Shown here: positions 16,116 through 22,256 of the stretch, in pieces
Layout of the letters: every line of letters begins with the position of its first letter
Numbering within the stretch: position 1 is the stretch's first letter
IMG/VR virus record: IMGVR_UViG_3300046001_000987
Span: 1 to 37,556 of that record
DNA from: a virus
Reading direction: 5' to 3' (one strand)
Length of the DNA stretch: 37,556 nucleotides
Program-made: the position numbers and the translations under genes
The notes under the pieces: generated by a model
The model's input: only the letters and a program-made list of their open reading frames with translations
Databases searched by the model: none
Told to the model about the DNA's origin: nothing

Positions 16116-16539
16116 TTACCTTGTGTTCCAGTGTTGGACTTGGTTCGTTGGCGATTACATCAATAACCCGTGACTCCGCTTGGCGCAACGCGCCGATGAT
16201 GCTGATGCGCTGATCGACATCAATGCTGATGGACTGCTTGGCCACCCAGCCGTGTGAGTGCTGGAGGATCGCCAGCGCCGCTTTGGCGTCGCCTTCCTTG
16301 GCTGCCTTGTGCAGGCAGGTGGACATCTCCAGTTCACCGTCGGCCTTGCCCTTAAGCGCCGCCATGTCTGCGATGGGGTCAAGCTCACACAGTTGCCGGT
16401 ATTCTGTTGGCAACATGCCGGAGGCCAGCGCCAATGCGTCGCCTTTGAGGCCGAGCTTGGCGGCTTCGTAGATTTTGTTTAACCGCGCTTCGGTCGCAAC
16501 GATCTTGCGCGGCTCAAATGGAAGGCTGTGGAACGTCAT
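16090..16539 (-). CDS. terS: Terminase small subunit (DNA recognition)
   Basis: A 149-aa helical protein immediately upstream of terL and overlapping it. The segment EARLNKIYEAAKLGLKGDALALASGMLPTEYRQLCELDP fits the N-terminal helix-turn-helix of small terminases, which recognise the pac site. The middle (ALKGKADGELEMSTCLHKAAKEGDAKAALAILQHSHGWVAKQ) forms the oligomerising core. It is the first gene of the leftward late operon and faces the non-coding hub, where its promoter and perhaps pac lie. No strong Shine-Dalgarno precedes the ATG. Confidence 0.88.
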   Translation of the reverse strand: MTFHSLPFEPRKIVATEARLNKIYEAAKLGLKGDALALASGMLPTEYRQLCELDPIADMAALKGKADGELEMSTCLHKAAKEGDAKAALAILQHSHGWVAKQSISIDVDQRISIIGALRQAESRVIDVIANEPSPTLEHKVNAEHHIQR

Positions 16540-16554
16540 GTGCGCGAGTGTAAA

Positions 16555-16572
16555 TCATGTGGGTCATGTGGG
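16555..16572. repeat. Two tandem copies of TCATGTGGG upstream of terS
   Basis: The 9-mer occurs head to tail at 16555-16563 and 16564-16572, next to an AT-rich inverted pair (CAATTTT at 16573-16579 and AAAATTG at 16590-16596). The location 16-33 bp upstream of the terS start suggests a regulatory or leader element for the late operon. The role is not established. Confidence 0.5.
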
Positions 16573-16652
16573 CAATTTTAAAAAATAAAAAAATTGTTCG
16601 TGAAACCTCCGTCACCGTATGGCCCAGGCCGTCGGCCCTACCCCCACCCCCT

Positions 16653-16853
16653 AAGTTAGTAAGCACTTACTTACAGCAGCTAAGTTAGTGAGCACTTACT
16701 TACAGCAGCTAAGTTAGTGTTTACTAACTTGTCAAATTTATATGTTAGTGCGTACTAACTTAAGCGAAGTGAGTGCTCACTAACTTAGCCTCGGGGTTGG
16801 TGTTAGTGGTCACTAACATGGCCATGTGGCCATATGTTAGTGGCCACTAACTT
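16653..16853. promoter_or_regulatory. Array of seven 20-bp palindromes (AAGTTAGT-N4-ACTAACTT)
   Basis: Copies lie at 16653-16672, 16682-16701, 16711-16730, 16742-16761, 16767-16786, 16800-16819 and 16834-16853. Each has two 8-bp inverted half-sites around a 4-bp centre. Copy 3 is perfect and the others carry one to four arm mismatches. Centre-to-centre spacing is 29, 29, 31, 25, 33 and 34 bp, and the first two lie in a 29-bp tandem direct repeat. The design fits sites for a dimeric helix-turn-helix regulator or an initiator (iterons), between divergent terS and early genes. The binding protein is unknown. Confidence 0.9.
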
Positions 16854-16860
16854 ACGTGCG

Positions 16861-17081
16861 TGTGGACATTGTGGACAATGTGGACAACTATTTTGCGATT
16901 GACAGTCCGTCGCTAAACGTGCGTACCAATGAAACCACATTCCACCATATGAAATATGGTATTTTTTTTTTGACCTTTAAAAACCCATTGTCCACATTGT
17001 CCACAATGCCCATTCAATCAGGCCGTGCATGGTTTTCTTGTGGACATCACCCACTATCCACATTTTGGGCACATGTCCACA
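16861..17081. other. Putative replication origin: eight DnaA-box-like 9-mers
   Basis: Copies of TGTGGACAA/TGTGGACAT lie in direct tandem at 16861-16869, 16870-16878 and 16879-16887. In opposite orientation, TTGTCCACA lies in tandem at 16988-16996 and 16997-17005. Further sites are TGTGGACAT (17039-17047), CTATCCACA (17054-17062) and ATGTCCACA (17073-17081). TTGTCCACA differs by one base from the E. coli DnaA box TTATCCACA and equals the actinobacterial form. Bases 16867-16887 and 16988-17008 are a perfect 21-bp inverted repeat. Between them lies a small hairpin (ACCATAT-GAA-ATATGGT, 16944-16960) and a run of ten T, a candidate unwinding element. No protein-coding gene is credible here. Confidence 0.75.
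16944..16971 (+). terminator. AT-rich hairpin with T-run inside the origin-like region
   Basis: ACCATAT, loop GAA, ATATGGT, one A, then ten T. It could act as a weak intrinsic terminator for rightward transcripts or as an easily melted element of the origin. The low stem GC content favours the second reading. Confidence 0.4.
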
Positions 17082-17158
17082 AAGTAGGGTAAACACCTAT
17101 AGATTTATGCAAGTGAATCCCTTACATTAATATCACTGGCCGCGATATTGCAGCCAGG

Positions 17159-17182
17159 CAATCAACTAAACGAAAGTAAGAC
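17159..17182 (+). repeat. Repeated translation leader, copy 1
   Basis: A 24-nt sequence containing AACTAAACGAAAGTAAG is placed directly before the ATG of the first early gene (ATG at 17184). An identical copy precedes the second gene (17419-17442), and a diverged copy (ATCAACTAATCGAAGGGTAA) precedes the third (ATG 18270). GAAAG or GAAGGG acts as the ribosome-binding site. Confidence 0.85.
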
Positions 17183-17183
17183 C

Positions 17184-17387
17184 ATGAACACACTAAACAA
17201 AAGCCAGCAGCGCGACATTGCGAAAATTATCGTTAACAGCGCCGCGCTGGGTGACGACTATTTGGCGCGTGGATTGTCCGCGCTGTACCGCAGCGCGTTA
17301 AAAACAAGCCAGCAAAATACAATTCTCGGCCTAGCCATAATTTACAAAGTCGCGTCAAACCCCGAATTTATCACCGGCCGCCGTTAA
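17184..17387 (+). CDS. Early small protein, unknown (67 aa)
   Basis: MNTLNKSQQRDIAKIIVNSA, then DYLARGLSALYRSALKTSQQNTILGLAIIYKVASNPEFITGRR. A helical, soluble-looking protein and the first gene of the rightward early operon. The ATG at 17184 is chosen because it follows the repeated leader; a TTG 12 codons upstream would read through that leader. No family recognised. First position downstream of the origin hub suggests early, high expression and perhaps a host-takeover or regulatory role (inference). Confidence 0.72.
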   Translation: MNTLNKSQQRDIAKIIVNSAALGDDYLARGLSALYRSALKTSQQNTILGLAIIYKVASNPEFITGRR

Positions 17388-17395
17388 TCAACCCA

Positions 17396-17416
17396 GCGCG
17401 GCCACACCGGCCGCGC
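17396..17416 (+). other. Intergenic GC hairpin, loop ACACC
   Basis: GCGCGGCC, loop ACACC, GGCCGCGC: an 8-bp perfect stem directly before leader copy 2, without a U-tract. A sister hairpin with nearly the same loop lies at 18207-18227. Likely an mRNA stabiliser or processing element, not a terminator. Confidence 0.7.
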
Positions 17417-17418
17417 GT

Positions 17419-17442
17419 CAATCAACTAAACGAAAGTAAGAC
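17419..17442 (+). repeat. Repeated translation leader, copy 2
   Basis: Identical over 24 nt to 17159-17182 and ends immediately before the ATG at 17443. The near absence of other similarity between the two genes suggests a duplicated expression cassette. Confidence 0.85.
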
Positions 17443-18195
17443 ATGACAAAAATTCTAGGATATATCGCATATGAGGGCCCGAGCGTTATCGACGGCGCGC
17501 CTATCGTTGTTATTGTGAATAAGATCAACGGCGATTCTAAAAACGATAAAACCGGCGCGATCGTACAAACCTTTATTATCCGCTCCGATATTGCACCCAT
17601 GGCCGCGCTGCAAAGCGGCGCGGATGAGTCAATATGCGGCGATTGTGAGCACCGGCCAGTACTGGCCAAAAAAACCGGCAAAGTACCTTGTTATGTACAA
17701 GTAGGCAAATCGGTGCAAAGTGTATTCCACGCATACAAGCGCGGCCGGTATGTCAAAGCCGATCCGGCCACAATTGCAAAAGCATTGCAAGGGAAAATCG
17801 TTCGCTTAGGTACTTACGGGGATCCATTCGCCGCGCCTGTAGGCATGTGGTTAAAAATTTTGCGTTATGCAGCCGGTCATCGCGGATATACCCATCAGTG
17901 GCAGCGCGCCGATTTTGACGCGGCCGCCTGGGCTCCGCTTGTTATGGCCAGCGCCGATTCAATCGATCAAGCGGCGCATGCTAATTTGCTCGGCATGCGC
18001 GTTTTTCGCGTGTCGATCGGCGTAGATAAACAAGCGGGCGAAGCGGTATGTCCAGCGAGCGCGGAGGGTAATCGCAAATCGACATGCGCGAAATGTACCC
18101 TTTGCGCGGGCACGTCGATTCAAGCGCGCGATGTAGTTATCGCCGATCATGCGGCCGGACATGCGCGCCGCGTGATAGCTATTGCCACTGCCTAA
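17443..18195 (+). CDS. Cysteine-rich early protein with possible metal/Fe-S site (250 aa)
   Basis: A protein seen in phages of several proteobacteria and provisionally matched from memory to DUF7227. It opens with ILGYIAYEGPSVIDGAPIVVIV, and GAIVQTFIIRSDIAP follows. There is one CGDC pair (about residues 65-68) and a C-terminal cluster CPASAEGNRKSTCAKCTLC with four cysteines. The centre has RLGTYGDPFAAPVGMW and a GHRGYTHQW motif. The paired Cys clusters suggest zinc or iron-sulphur binding, and the GDP and H-x-W motifs could belong to a catalytic pocket. No reaction is known to me. Largest gene of the early operon, with its own hairpin and leader. Confidence 0.85.
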   Translation: MTKILGYIAYEGPSVIDGAPIVVIVNKINGDSKNDKTGAIVQTFIIRSDIAPMAALQSGADESICGDCEHRPVLAKKTGKVPCYVQVGKSVQSVFHAYKRGRYVKADPATIAKALQGKIVRLGTYGDPFAAPVGMWLKILRYAAGHRGYTHQWQRADFDAAAWAPLVMASADSIDQAAHANLLGMRVFRVSIGVDKQAGEAVCPASAEGNRKSTCAKCTLCAGTSIQARDVVIADHAAGHARRVIAIATA

Positions 18196-18206
18196 TATTC
18201 GACTGT

Positions 18207-18227
18207 ATGCGGCCACACTGGCCGCAT
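18207..18227 (+). other. Intergenic GC hairpin, loop ACACT
   Basis: ATGCGGCC, loop ACACT, GGCCGCAT: an 8-bp perfect stem with no U-tract, located between the 250-aa gene and the diverged third leader. It has the same design as 17396-17416. Confidence 0.7.
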
Positions 18228-18269
18228 GCGGGCGCATGTTGCGTCGATCAACTAATCGAAGGGTAAATT

Positions 18270-18479
18270 ATGGATATCGTAGACAAAAACAATCTAGCCA
18301 GCGCGTACGCGGCCGCATGGCTGGCCGTTAAGAATCGGCCCGCGACCGTGACAGTCGATCCGCATGGATGGTTCACCGTTAATAAAGGGCTCGGCAGCCC
18401 CCAGCGCGTACGCGCCAGCGCGTTGATCAAAGGGCTGGCCGTGTTGACTTCGCGCATGGTCGAAGGGGTTGCACGATGA
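18270..18479 (+). CDS. Early small protein, unknown (69 aa)
   Basis: MDIVDKNNLASAYAAAWLAVKNRPATV, then a short beta/turn region (VTVDPHGWFTVNKGL) and a helical C-terminus (RASALIKGLAVLTSRMVEGVAR). GAAGGG upstream of the ATG is a good ribosome-binding site within a diverged copy of the repeated leader. The stop overlaps the next ATG (ATGA), starting a chain of coupled genes. No family recognised. Confidence 0.7.
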   Translation: MDIVDKNNLASAYAAAWLAVKNRPATVTVDPHGWFTVNKGLGSPQRVRASALIKGLAVLTSRMVEGVAR

Positions 18480-18757
18480 TAAAAATTATGCTTGCAAAAT
18501 ACAAGGGTATCGATGCGAAAACCGGTGGCCCGATCCGGCCAGGCGATGAGATAGCCTATGACACGGACACGCGCCGCGCATGGATCACGGACGAAGACGA
18601 ATACCGGCACGCGGAGCCCGAGCCCGAAGAGGTTTATTTAACCCGCGCACGGGGTGCATACGTGTCTCACCTATGGAACAACGGGGGCCGCGAATACTTT
18701 CAAAATAAAAAGGGCCGGTGCATCGACGCGCCATGCTGCGGGTGCTGCAATATATGA
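18476..18757 (+). CDS. Early small protein with C-terminal Cys cluster (93 aa)
   Basis: The N-terminal half (YKGIDAKTGGPIRPGDEIAYDTDTRRAWIT) reads like a small beta-barrel with a KOW/SH3-like GDxI turn. The middle is Glu/Pro-rich (EPEPEEVYL). The end, RCIDAPCCGCCNI, has five cysteines in eleven residues, probably a metal-binding knuckle. Coupled by ATGA at both ends. Function unknown. Confidence 0.72.
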   Translation: MIKIMLAKYKGIDAKTGGPIRPGDEIAYDTDTRRAWITDEDEYRHAEPEPEEVYLTRARGAYVSHLWNNGGREYFQNKKGRCIDAPCCGCCNI

Positions 18758-18885
18758 AAACAATATTTATTCTTAGGACCGGCCAGCGCGTGGCCGTTGA
18801 TCGGTTTATGGCCGGACCGGCTTTGACGCGTGGCTATTGGTGGTGGCGGACCGGACACCGGACATGGTCCGAGGTGCCCGTATGA
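18754..18885 (+). CDS. Very small basic protein (43 aa)
   Basis: MKTIFILRTGQRVAVDRFMA, then GPALTRGYWWWRTGHRTWSEVPV. It starts in an ATGA overlap with the preceding stop and ends in an ATGA overlap with the next start, which is the main evidence that it is translated. Trp/Arg-rich C-terminal half. No family recognised. Confidence 0.6.
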   Translation: MKTIFILRTGQRVAVDRFMAGPALTRGYWWWRTGHRTWSEVPV

Positions 18886-19037
18886 CCTACTACAAAAGCA
18901 AAGCGGCCGCGCAAGCGCTGGCCGATGAATTGACCATGCAAGACCGCGACGCGTGGAGCTATGAGGTGCACGGGAGCCCGCGCGGGTTTTACGTGGTGGT
19001 TTTTGATGCTGACTTTCACTTTTTGGGGATCTTATGA
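18882..19037 (+). CDS. Small conserved-type phage protein (51 aa)
   Basis: MTYYKSKAAAQALADELTMQ, then DRDAWSYEVHGSPRGFYVVVFDADFHFLGIL: an N-terminal helix followed by three beta strands, a compact fold seen in many small phage proteins of unknown role. The ATG at 18882 (ATGA coupling) is preferred over an in-frame start 15 codons upstream. Confidence 0.7.
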   Translation: MTYYKSKAAAQALADELTMQDRDAWSYEVHGSPRGFYVVVFDADFHFLGIL

Positions 19038-19120
19038 CTAAACGACAATTTTTTGACGCGCTGGGCTTTGCGTTTTTTATCGCACTGCCTTTTGTTTTAT
19101 ATTTTTGGGAGCTGACATGA
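19034..19120 (+). CDS. Single-span membrane peptide (28 aa)
   Basis: MTKRQFFDALGFAFFIALPF followed by VLYFWELT: a positively charged start, about 17 hydrophobic residues and a short tail. ATGA overlaps at both ends place it in the coupled chain. It may be a small inner-membrane effector. The translation evidence is architectural only. Confidence 0.5.
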   Translation: MTKRQFFDALGFAFFIALPFVLYFWELT

Positions 19121-19401
19121 AAACTATCACATTGGGGAAAACCCGTTACACCGTGCGCGACGGCCGCGACGACATTATGGCCGCGCATGCAAAGTGCACC
19201 GGCAAGCATAAGGTTGTAAAGTCTAAAGGGGCCGAAAAACGGTTCTACCCTTTGTACTGGGCCGAGACGTCAACGGCCGATTATGTGGCCGCATATGAAA
19301 AGTTGAATTCTAAAATTATGCCTTGGGACTGGCAGCCACTGCGGGCCGAGCCCTGCCTGCTACCCGTGGGCGAAGATAGCATGTGGGAGGTGGCCGAATG
19401 A
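19117..19401 (+). CDS. Early protein, unknown (94 aa)
   Basis: Starts MKTITLGKTRYTVRDGRDDIMAAHAKCTGKHKVVKSKGAEKRF, a basic N-terminal half with two or three beta strands, then YPLYWAETSTADYVAAYEKLNSK and an acidic end. The ATG at 19117 is chosen for its ATGA overlap; a TTG four codons upstream is possible. No recognised family. Confidence 0.7.
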   Translation: MKTITLGKTRYTVRDGRDDIMAAHAKCTGKHKVVKSKGAEKRFYPLYWAETSTADYVAAYEKLNSKIMPWDWQPLRAEPCLLPVGEDSMWEVAE

Positions 19402-19616
19402 ACCCGATTTTTGCTCAGGCGCTGGCCCCTTGGACGCCGCCACCCACACCCACACCGACTGACCTTGTGACACGGGCGCTGATTATGGGGCTCACTGCGC
19501 CGGACGCCGCACGGGCGCAAGAATGCGCCGATCTGGCCGAGCACTGGGCGCAAGGGCTCACGGAGGCCGAGGTTGAAGCCTGCAAAGCGGAGGCGATGCA
19601 ATATGAACCTAAGTGA
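19398..19616 (+). CDS. Early protein, unknown (72 aa)
   Basis: MNPIFAQALAPWTPPPTPTPTDLVTRALIMGLTAPDAARAQECADLAEHWAQGLTEAEVEACKAEAMQYEPK: a proline-rich linker followed by an acidic helical hairpin. ATGA-coupled to the upstream gene and overlapping the next gene by 14 nt. Probably a protein-interaction module (inference). Confidence 0.68.
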   Translation: MNPIFAQALAPWTPPPTPTPTDLVTRALIMGLTAPDAARAQECADLAEHWAQGLTEAEVEACKAEAMQYEPK

Positions 19617-19824
19617 CTTTTGCGCGATACCGCGCACAATGGCCGAAATAGAAAATGAGGGGTTTACCCGACACCAAGTCTACGGCGCGGTCAAGCGCGG
19701 CGAGTTGGTCAACCAGAACCGCAAAGACGCATGGGGGCGCATTAGGCGCGGGGCGGGTTTGTTTACTGTTGCCGCCCCTGCCCCTACGTACGATGCCGCC
19801 GCGCTGGTGGATGTATGGCGGTGA
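19603..19824 (+). CDS. Small helix-turn-helix-like protein (73 aa)
   Basis: Residues about 11-35 (RTMAEIENEGFTRHQVYGAVKRGELVNQNRK) fit a winged or MerR-like helix-turn-helix, with the recognition helix around TRHQVYGAVKRGEL. The C-terminus (GLFTVAAPAPTYDAAALVDVWR) is a short beta hairpin plus tail. It is the last well supported gene of the rightward early operon. It is a candidate for the factor that binds the palindromic array at 16653-16853, though a 73-aa protein would have to dimerise (inference). Confidence 0.72.
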   Translation: MNLSDFCAIPRTMAEIENEGFTRHQVYGAVKRGELVNQNRKDAWGRIRRGAGLFTVAAPAPTYDAAALVDVWR

Positions 19825-19874
19825 TATGCGCGGCCATCATTGCCGCTATACTTGCCGTGCTGCTGAATTTGTAG
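19815..19874 (+). CDS. Possible 19-aa hydrophobic peptide
   Basis: MAVICAAIIAAILAVLLNL followed by TAG, overlapping the preceding gene by 10 nt and ending 19 nt before the operon terminator. Almost entirely hydrophobic, so it could be a single-span membrane peptide. It has no clear ribosome-binding site and may be chance. Confidence 0.3.
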   Translation: MAVICAAIIAAILAVLLNL

Positions 19875-19893
19875 CAGTTGCCTAGAACTTAAC

Positions 19894-19921
19894 AGGGCCC
19901 CATAATCGGGGCCCTTTTTTT
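19894..19921 (+). terminator. Strong rho-independent terminator of the early operon
   Basis: AGGGCCCC (19894-19901), loop ATAATC, GGGGCCCT (19908-19915), then seven T. A perfect 8-bp GC-rich stem with a U-tract, in the gap between the rightward operon and the converging leftward replication genes. Confidence 0.95.
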
Positions 19922-19950
19922 ATGTCGACGCCGTAGGCGGCGGCATTGCC

Positions 19951-22215
19951 TTATGCCTCTACCATGCGGCGAAGGTCTGACTTCGACATGTCCACCATGT
20001 CACGGACGCAAAAAACGTGCTTTTTGCTGTCATAGTCGCGCGACTTGATTCGGCCCATGTCCACCCATCCGGCCTCCTTAAGTGCATGTAAGAGCGCGGC
20101 CTGCACAATCTTGGTGCCTGCGGGAGCCTGGCCCTGCAAACGGTCGCAGATGGCATGGAACGGGCCACCGACCACGCCACGGGAGAACTCGCCAGCGCGG
20201 CGGCGCATAAGGTCAACCAAAAACGACTCGGCGGTGCTCATGCCGTGCTCGACCATAATGGCCTTGGCCTCAGTCATTGGGGGCGGCGCGGTCGGGTTCC
20301 ACGCTGACACGTCACGGGTGTGCAAGTAGTTGGCGACGGCCTCAAAGCCGCCACGGTGCTGATACCAATTCCACAAGCTCACCGCCTGAGCCTCTGGCAG
20401 TTTAGATGCCTCGGCCCAGATCACGAACCACCGGCGGTCTTCGCTGGGAATACTGATCGCCACGCGCTCATTACTGAACGCGACCACGAAAACGCGGTTC
20501 AGGGCGTAGTAGGGGTGCAAACCCTTACGGTTGACCATCAGGTATTCAGGGGGCGCTGCAATAATGGGCTTTAGGTGGTTTTCCAATGCGCGGCGGTCTT
20601 TGGCCTCTGCTTGGCGTAGCTCGGCGATTTCCATCACTTCGCATTCCAACCCGTAGCCCCACTGGGATGTCAGGTCTTCGTTTTTGATGATGCTGCAATT
20701 GATCTTGGCGCGGCCACCAATGGCCCAAAAGAAGGGGGCGAAAAGGGTGTCTTTGCCCGACCCGTGATTGCCACCCATTAGGATGGCGTGGTTGATCTTG
20801 TGTGTGGGGAACTGCACTTTATGGGCCAAGGCGTTCAACAGGTGCTCACGCTCGAACTGCTCAGGAACCATGCGCTCGACGTGCGCCAGCCACGGGCTGA
20901 CGTCACCGGCCACCGGCTGCGGGCGGGCATCGCGCCAACGGTTGCCGTAGACCATGCCGTCACGGGCGACCAAGACCGACTCACCGGCGGCGTAGGTGAC
21001 ACCGACCAAAGCCTTGGCTCCCTTGGCTTGGCGTAGCTCGTCAAACGACGTGGCGGCTTCAATCCGACGTTTCACATTGTGAACTGACTTGCAATCGATG
21101 TGCCGGAATAAGGCGTTGAATGTGTACCGACTGATCTCGCGGCGGTCTTGCATGTCGAAGAACGCGTCATCTACCTGTATGTACGCAAACCGGCCCCACC
21201 ACTCGTTCTTCTCAATGCGGCCAAGCTCTTTACGCTCGACTTCGGCGATGACAGCGGCGGCGGCGTCGGGGTACTCAGGCGTAGGGGTCAGTTTGGACAA
21301 TGCCGAGTCCATGGCCTGCGCGAGCAATTCCTCACGCAAGCCTGGGGTGTGCGCTGGGCCACCATTGTCGGTGACCCACTGCAAGAACATGCGCGAATCA
21401 AAGTCCACGCAGTGCGAATGCAGGCAACAATATGCGCGGTTGGCGGGCATGTACCGGCCTTCGGGGTTGCCGTCGGTGTGCTCTGCACCGTTGGGACAGA
21501 TCACGCCTGCCCAGCCCTCGCCGTTGGGTTTGGACAGTAGCAGACCCTGCTCGGACAGCCACGCCATCACGTCATCAGCGCCGTCGTCGGACAAGCGGAT
21601 CGGGCGCAAGGTGAGTGAGTCGGCCTCGACCGGCGTCACGCCAAGGGCATCACATATTTGTTGTAGGGTGAACTCACGGTCGGGGTGGAACTCGACCAAG
21701 CGCGACGCAAAATTGTTGCGGTCGGGCTTCAAGTTGACCGAGCCAGGCAGTCGGAAGTTGCGAACGGGGTTGCAGGCCCCAGGGTCGGTGTAGCCTGCGT
21801 CGGCAATGGCGCGGATCGCTGCGCTGAACTCAGCCTTAGTCGGTTGGTCAACGAAGGCGTAGCCCCACTGGAATGAACCCTCAGACGTTTCCATGATCCA
21901 CGTCGGCTCAATCGGGGGCGTCTTGGATTTGGTGCCAATATCGTCCAGCATCATCACAAGGATGTACTCGCAATTGGCTGCGGACGCTGACACGCGGCCA
22001 TCAACGAAACGGTCAACAATGAAGCTGGCGGTGTTGCCGTACCACGCTTGGCCAGCCTTGACGCCTTTGCTGGGTAGGTGCGCTGGCCATGTGCACTTGA
22101 CTGCGCCGTCAGCATGTAGCTGGATCGCGCCGTCTTTCAGTTGTGGTTTTTGGTGCACAATAAGTGCTGTCTCGCCAGTTGGTGCGAGATTTGTGATAAA
22201 GTCCAGAAATTCCAA
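19951..22215 (-). CDS. Phage primase-helicase (prim-pol plus DUF5906-type SF3 helicase)
   Basis: About 754 aa in a phage primase-helicase arrangement. The N-terminal third carries a primase-like acidic motif (EYILVMMLDDIG) and RNFRLPGSVNLKP, typical of plasmid or phage prim-pol proteins. Near residues 240-270 a Zn-ribbon-like set is visible (CPNGAEH, then CCLHSHC). The C-terminal domain has Walker A ILMGGNHGSGKD around residue 480-490 and a GYGLECEVMEIAELRQAEAK region typical of the SF3/DUF5906 group. The start is taken as TTG at 22215 because GGGAG lies 7 nt upstream; an in-frame TTG at 22233 would start in a hairpin. It should unwind and prime the origin. Confidence 0.87.
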   Translation of the reverse strand: MEFLDFITNLAPTGETALIVHQKPQLKDGAIQLHADGAVKCTWPAHLPSKGVKAGQAWYGNTASFIVDRFVDGRVSASAANCEYILVMMLDDIGTKSKTPPIEPTWIMETSEGSFQWGYAFVDQPTKAEFSAAIRAIADAGYTDPGACNPVRNFRLPGSVNLKPDRNNFASRLVEFHPDREFTLQQICDALGVTPVEADSLTLRPIRLSDDGADDVMAWLSEQGLLLSKPNGEGWAGVICPNGAEHTDGNPEGRYMPANRAYCCLHSHCVDFDSRMFLQWVTDNGGPAHTPGLREELLAQAMDSALSKLTPTPEYPDAAAAVIAEVERKELGRIEKNEWWGRFAYIQVDDAFFDMQDRREISRYTFNALFRHIDCKSVHNVKRRIEAATSFDELRQAKGAKALVGVTYAAGESVLVARDGMVYGNRWRDARPQPVAGDVSPWLAHVERMVPEQFEREHLLNALAHKVQFPTHKINHAILMGGNHGSGKDTLFAPFFWAIGGRAKINCSIIKNEDLTSQWGYGLECEVMEIAELRQAEAKDRRALENHLKPIIAAPPEYLMVNRKGLHPYYALNRVFVVAFSNERVAISIPSEDRRWFVIWAEASKLPEAQAVSLWNWYQHRGGFEAVANYLHTRDVSAWNPTAPPPMTEAKAIMVEHGMSTAESFLVDLMRRRAGEFSRGVVGGPFHAICDRLQGQAPAGTKIVQAALLHALKEAGWVDMGRIKSRDYDSKKHVFCVRDMVDMSKSDLRRMVEA

Positions 22216-22232
22216 GTTATTGCTCCCGTTCA

Positions 22233-22256
22233 AGCCCGCCTGCCAGCGGGCTTTTT
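22233..22256 (+). terminator. Intrinsic terminator-like hairpin between polymerase and primase genes
   Basis: AGCCCGC, loop CTGCCA, GCGGGCT, then TTTTATTT on the + strand; the T-run overlaps the polymerase stop. It would stop rightward (antisense) transcripts. Leftward reading has the same 7-bp stem but no U-tract, so it is a possible attenuator between polymerase and primase. Confidence 0.6.

Noticed and set aside
14464-16173. Several 180-250-codon frames antisense to terL
   Set aside because: They lie wholly over a terminase with complete Walker and nuclease motifs.
16653-16853. CRISPR interpretation of the palindrome array
   Set aside because: Gaps between units are only about 5-14 bp, units vary and there are no cas genes; operator or iteron sites explain it better.
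16856-17092. 78-codon rightward frame across the origin-like region
   Set aside because: It is made of tandem DnaA-box-like repeats (VDIVDNVDN), a T-run and inverted repeats, without a ribosome-binding site.
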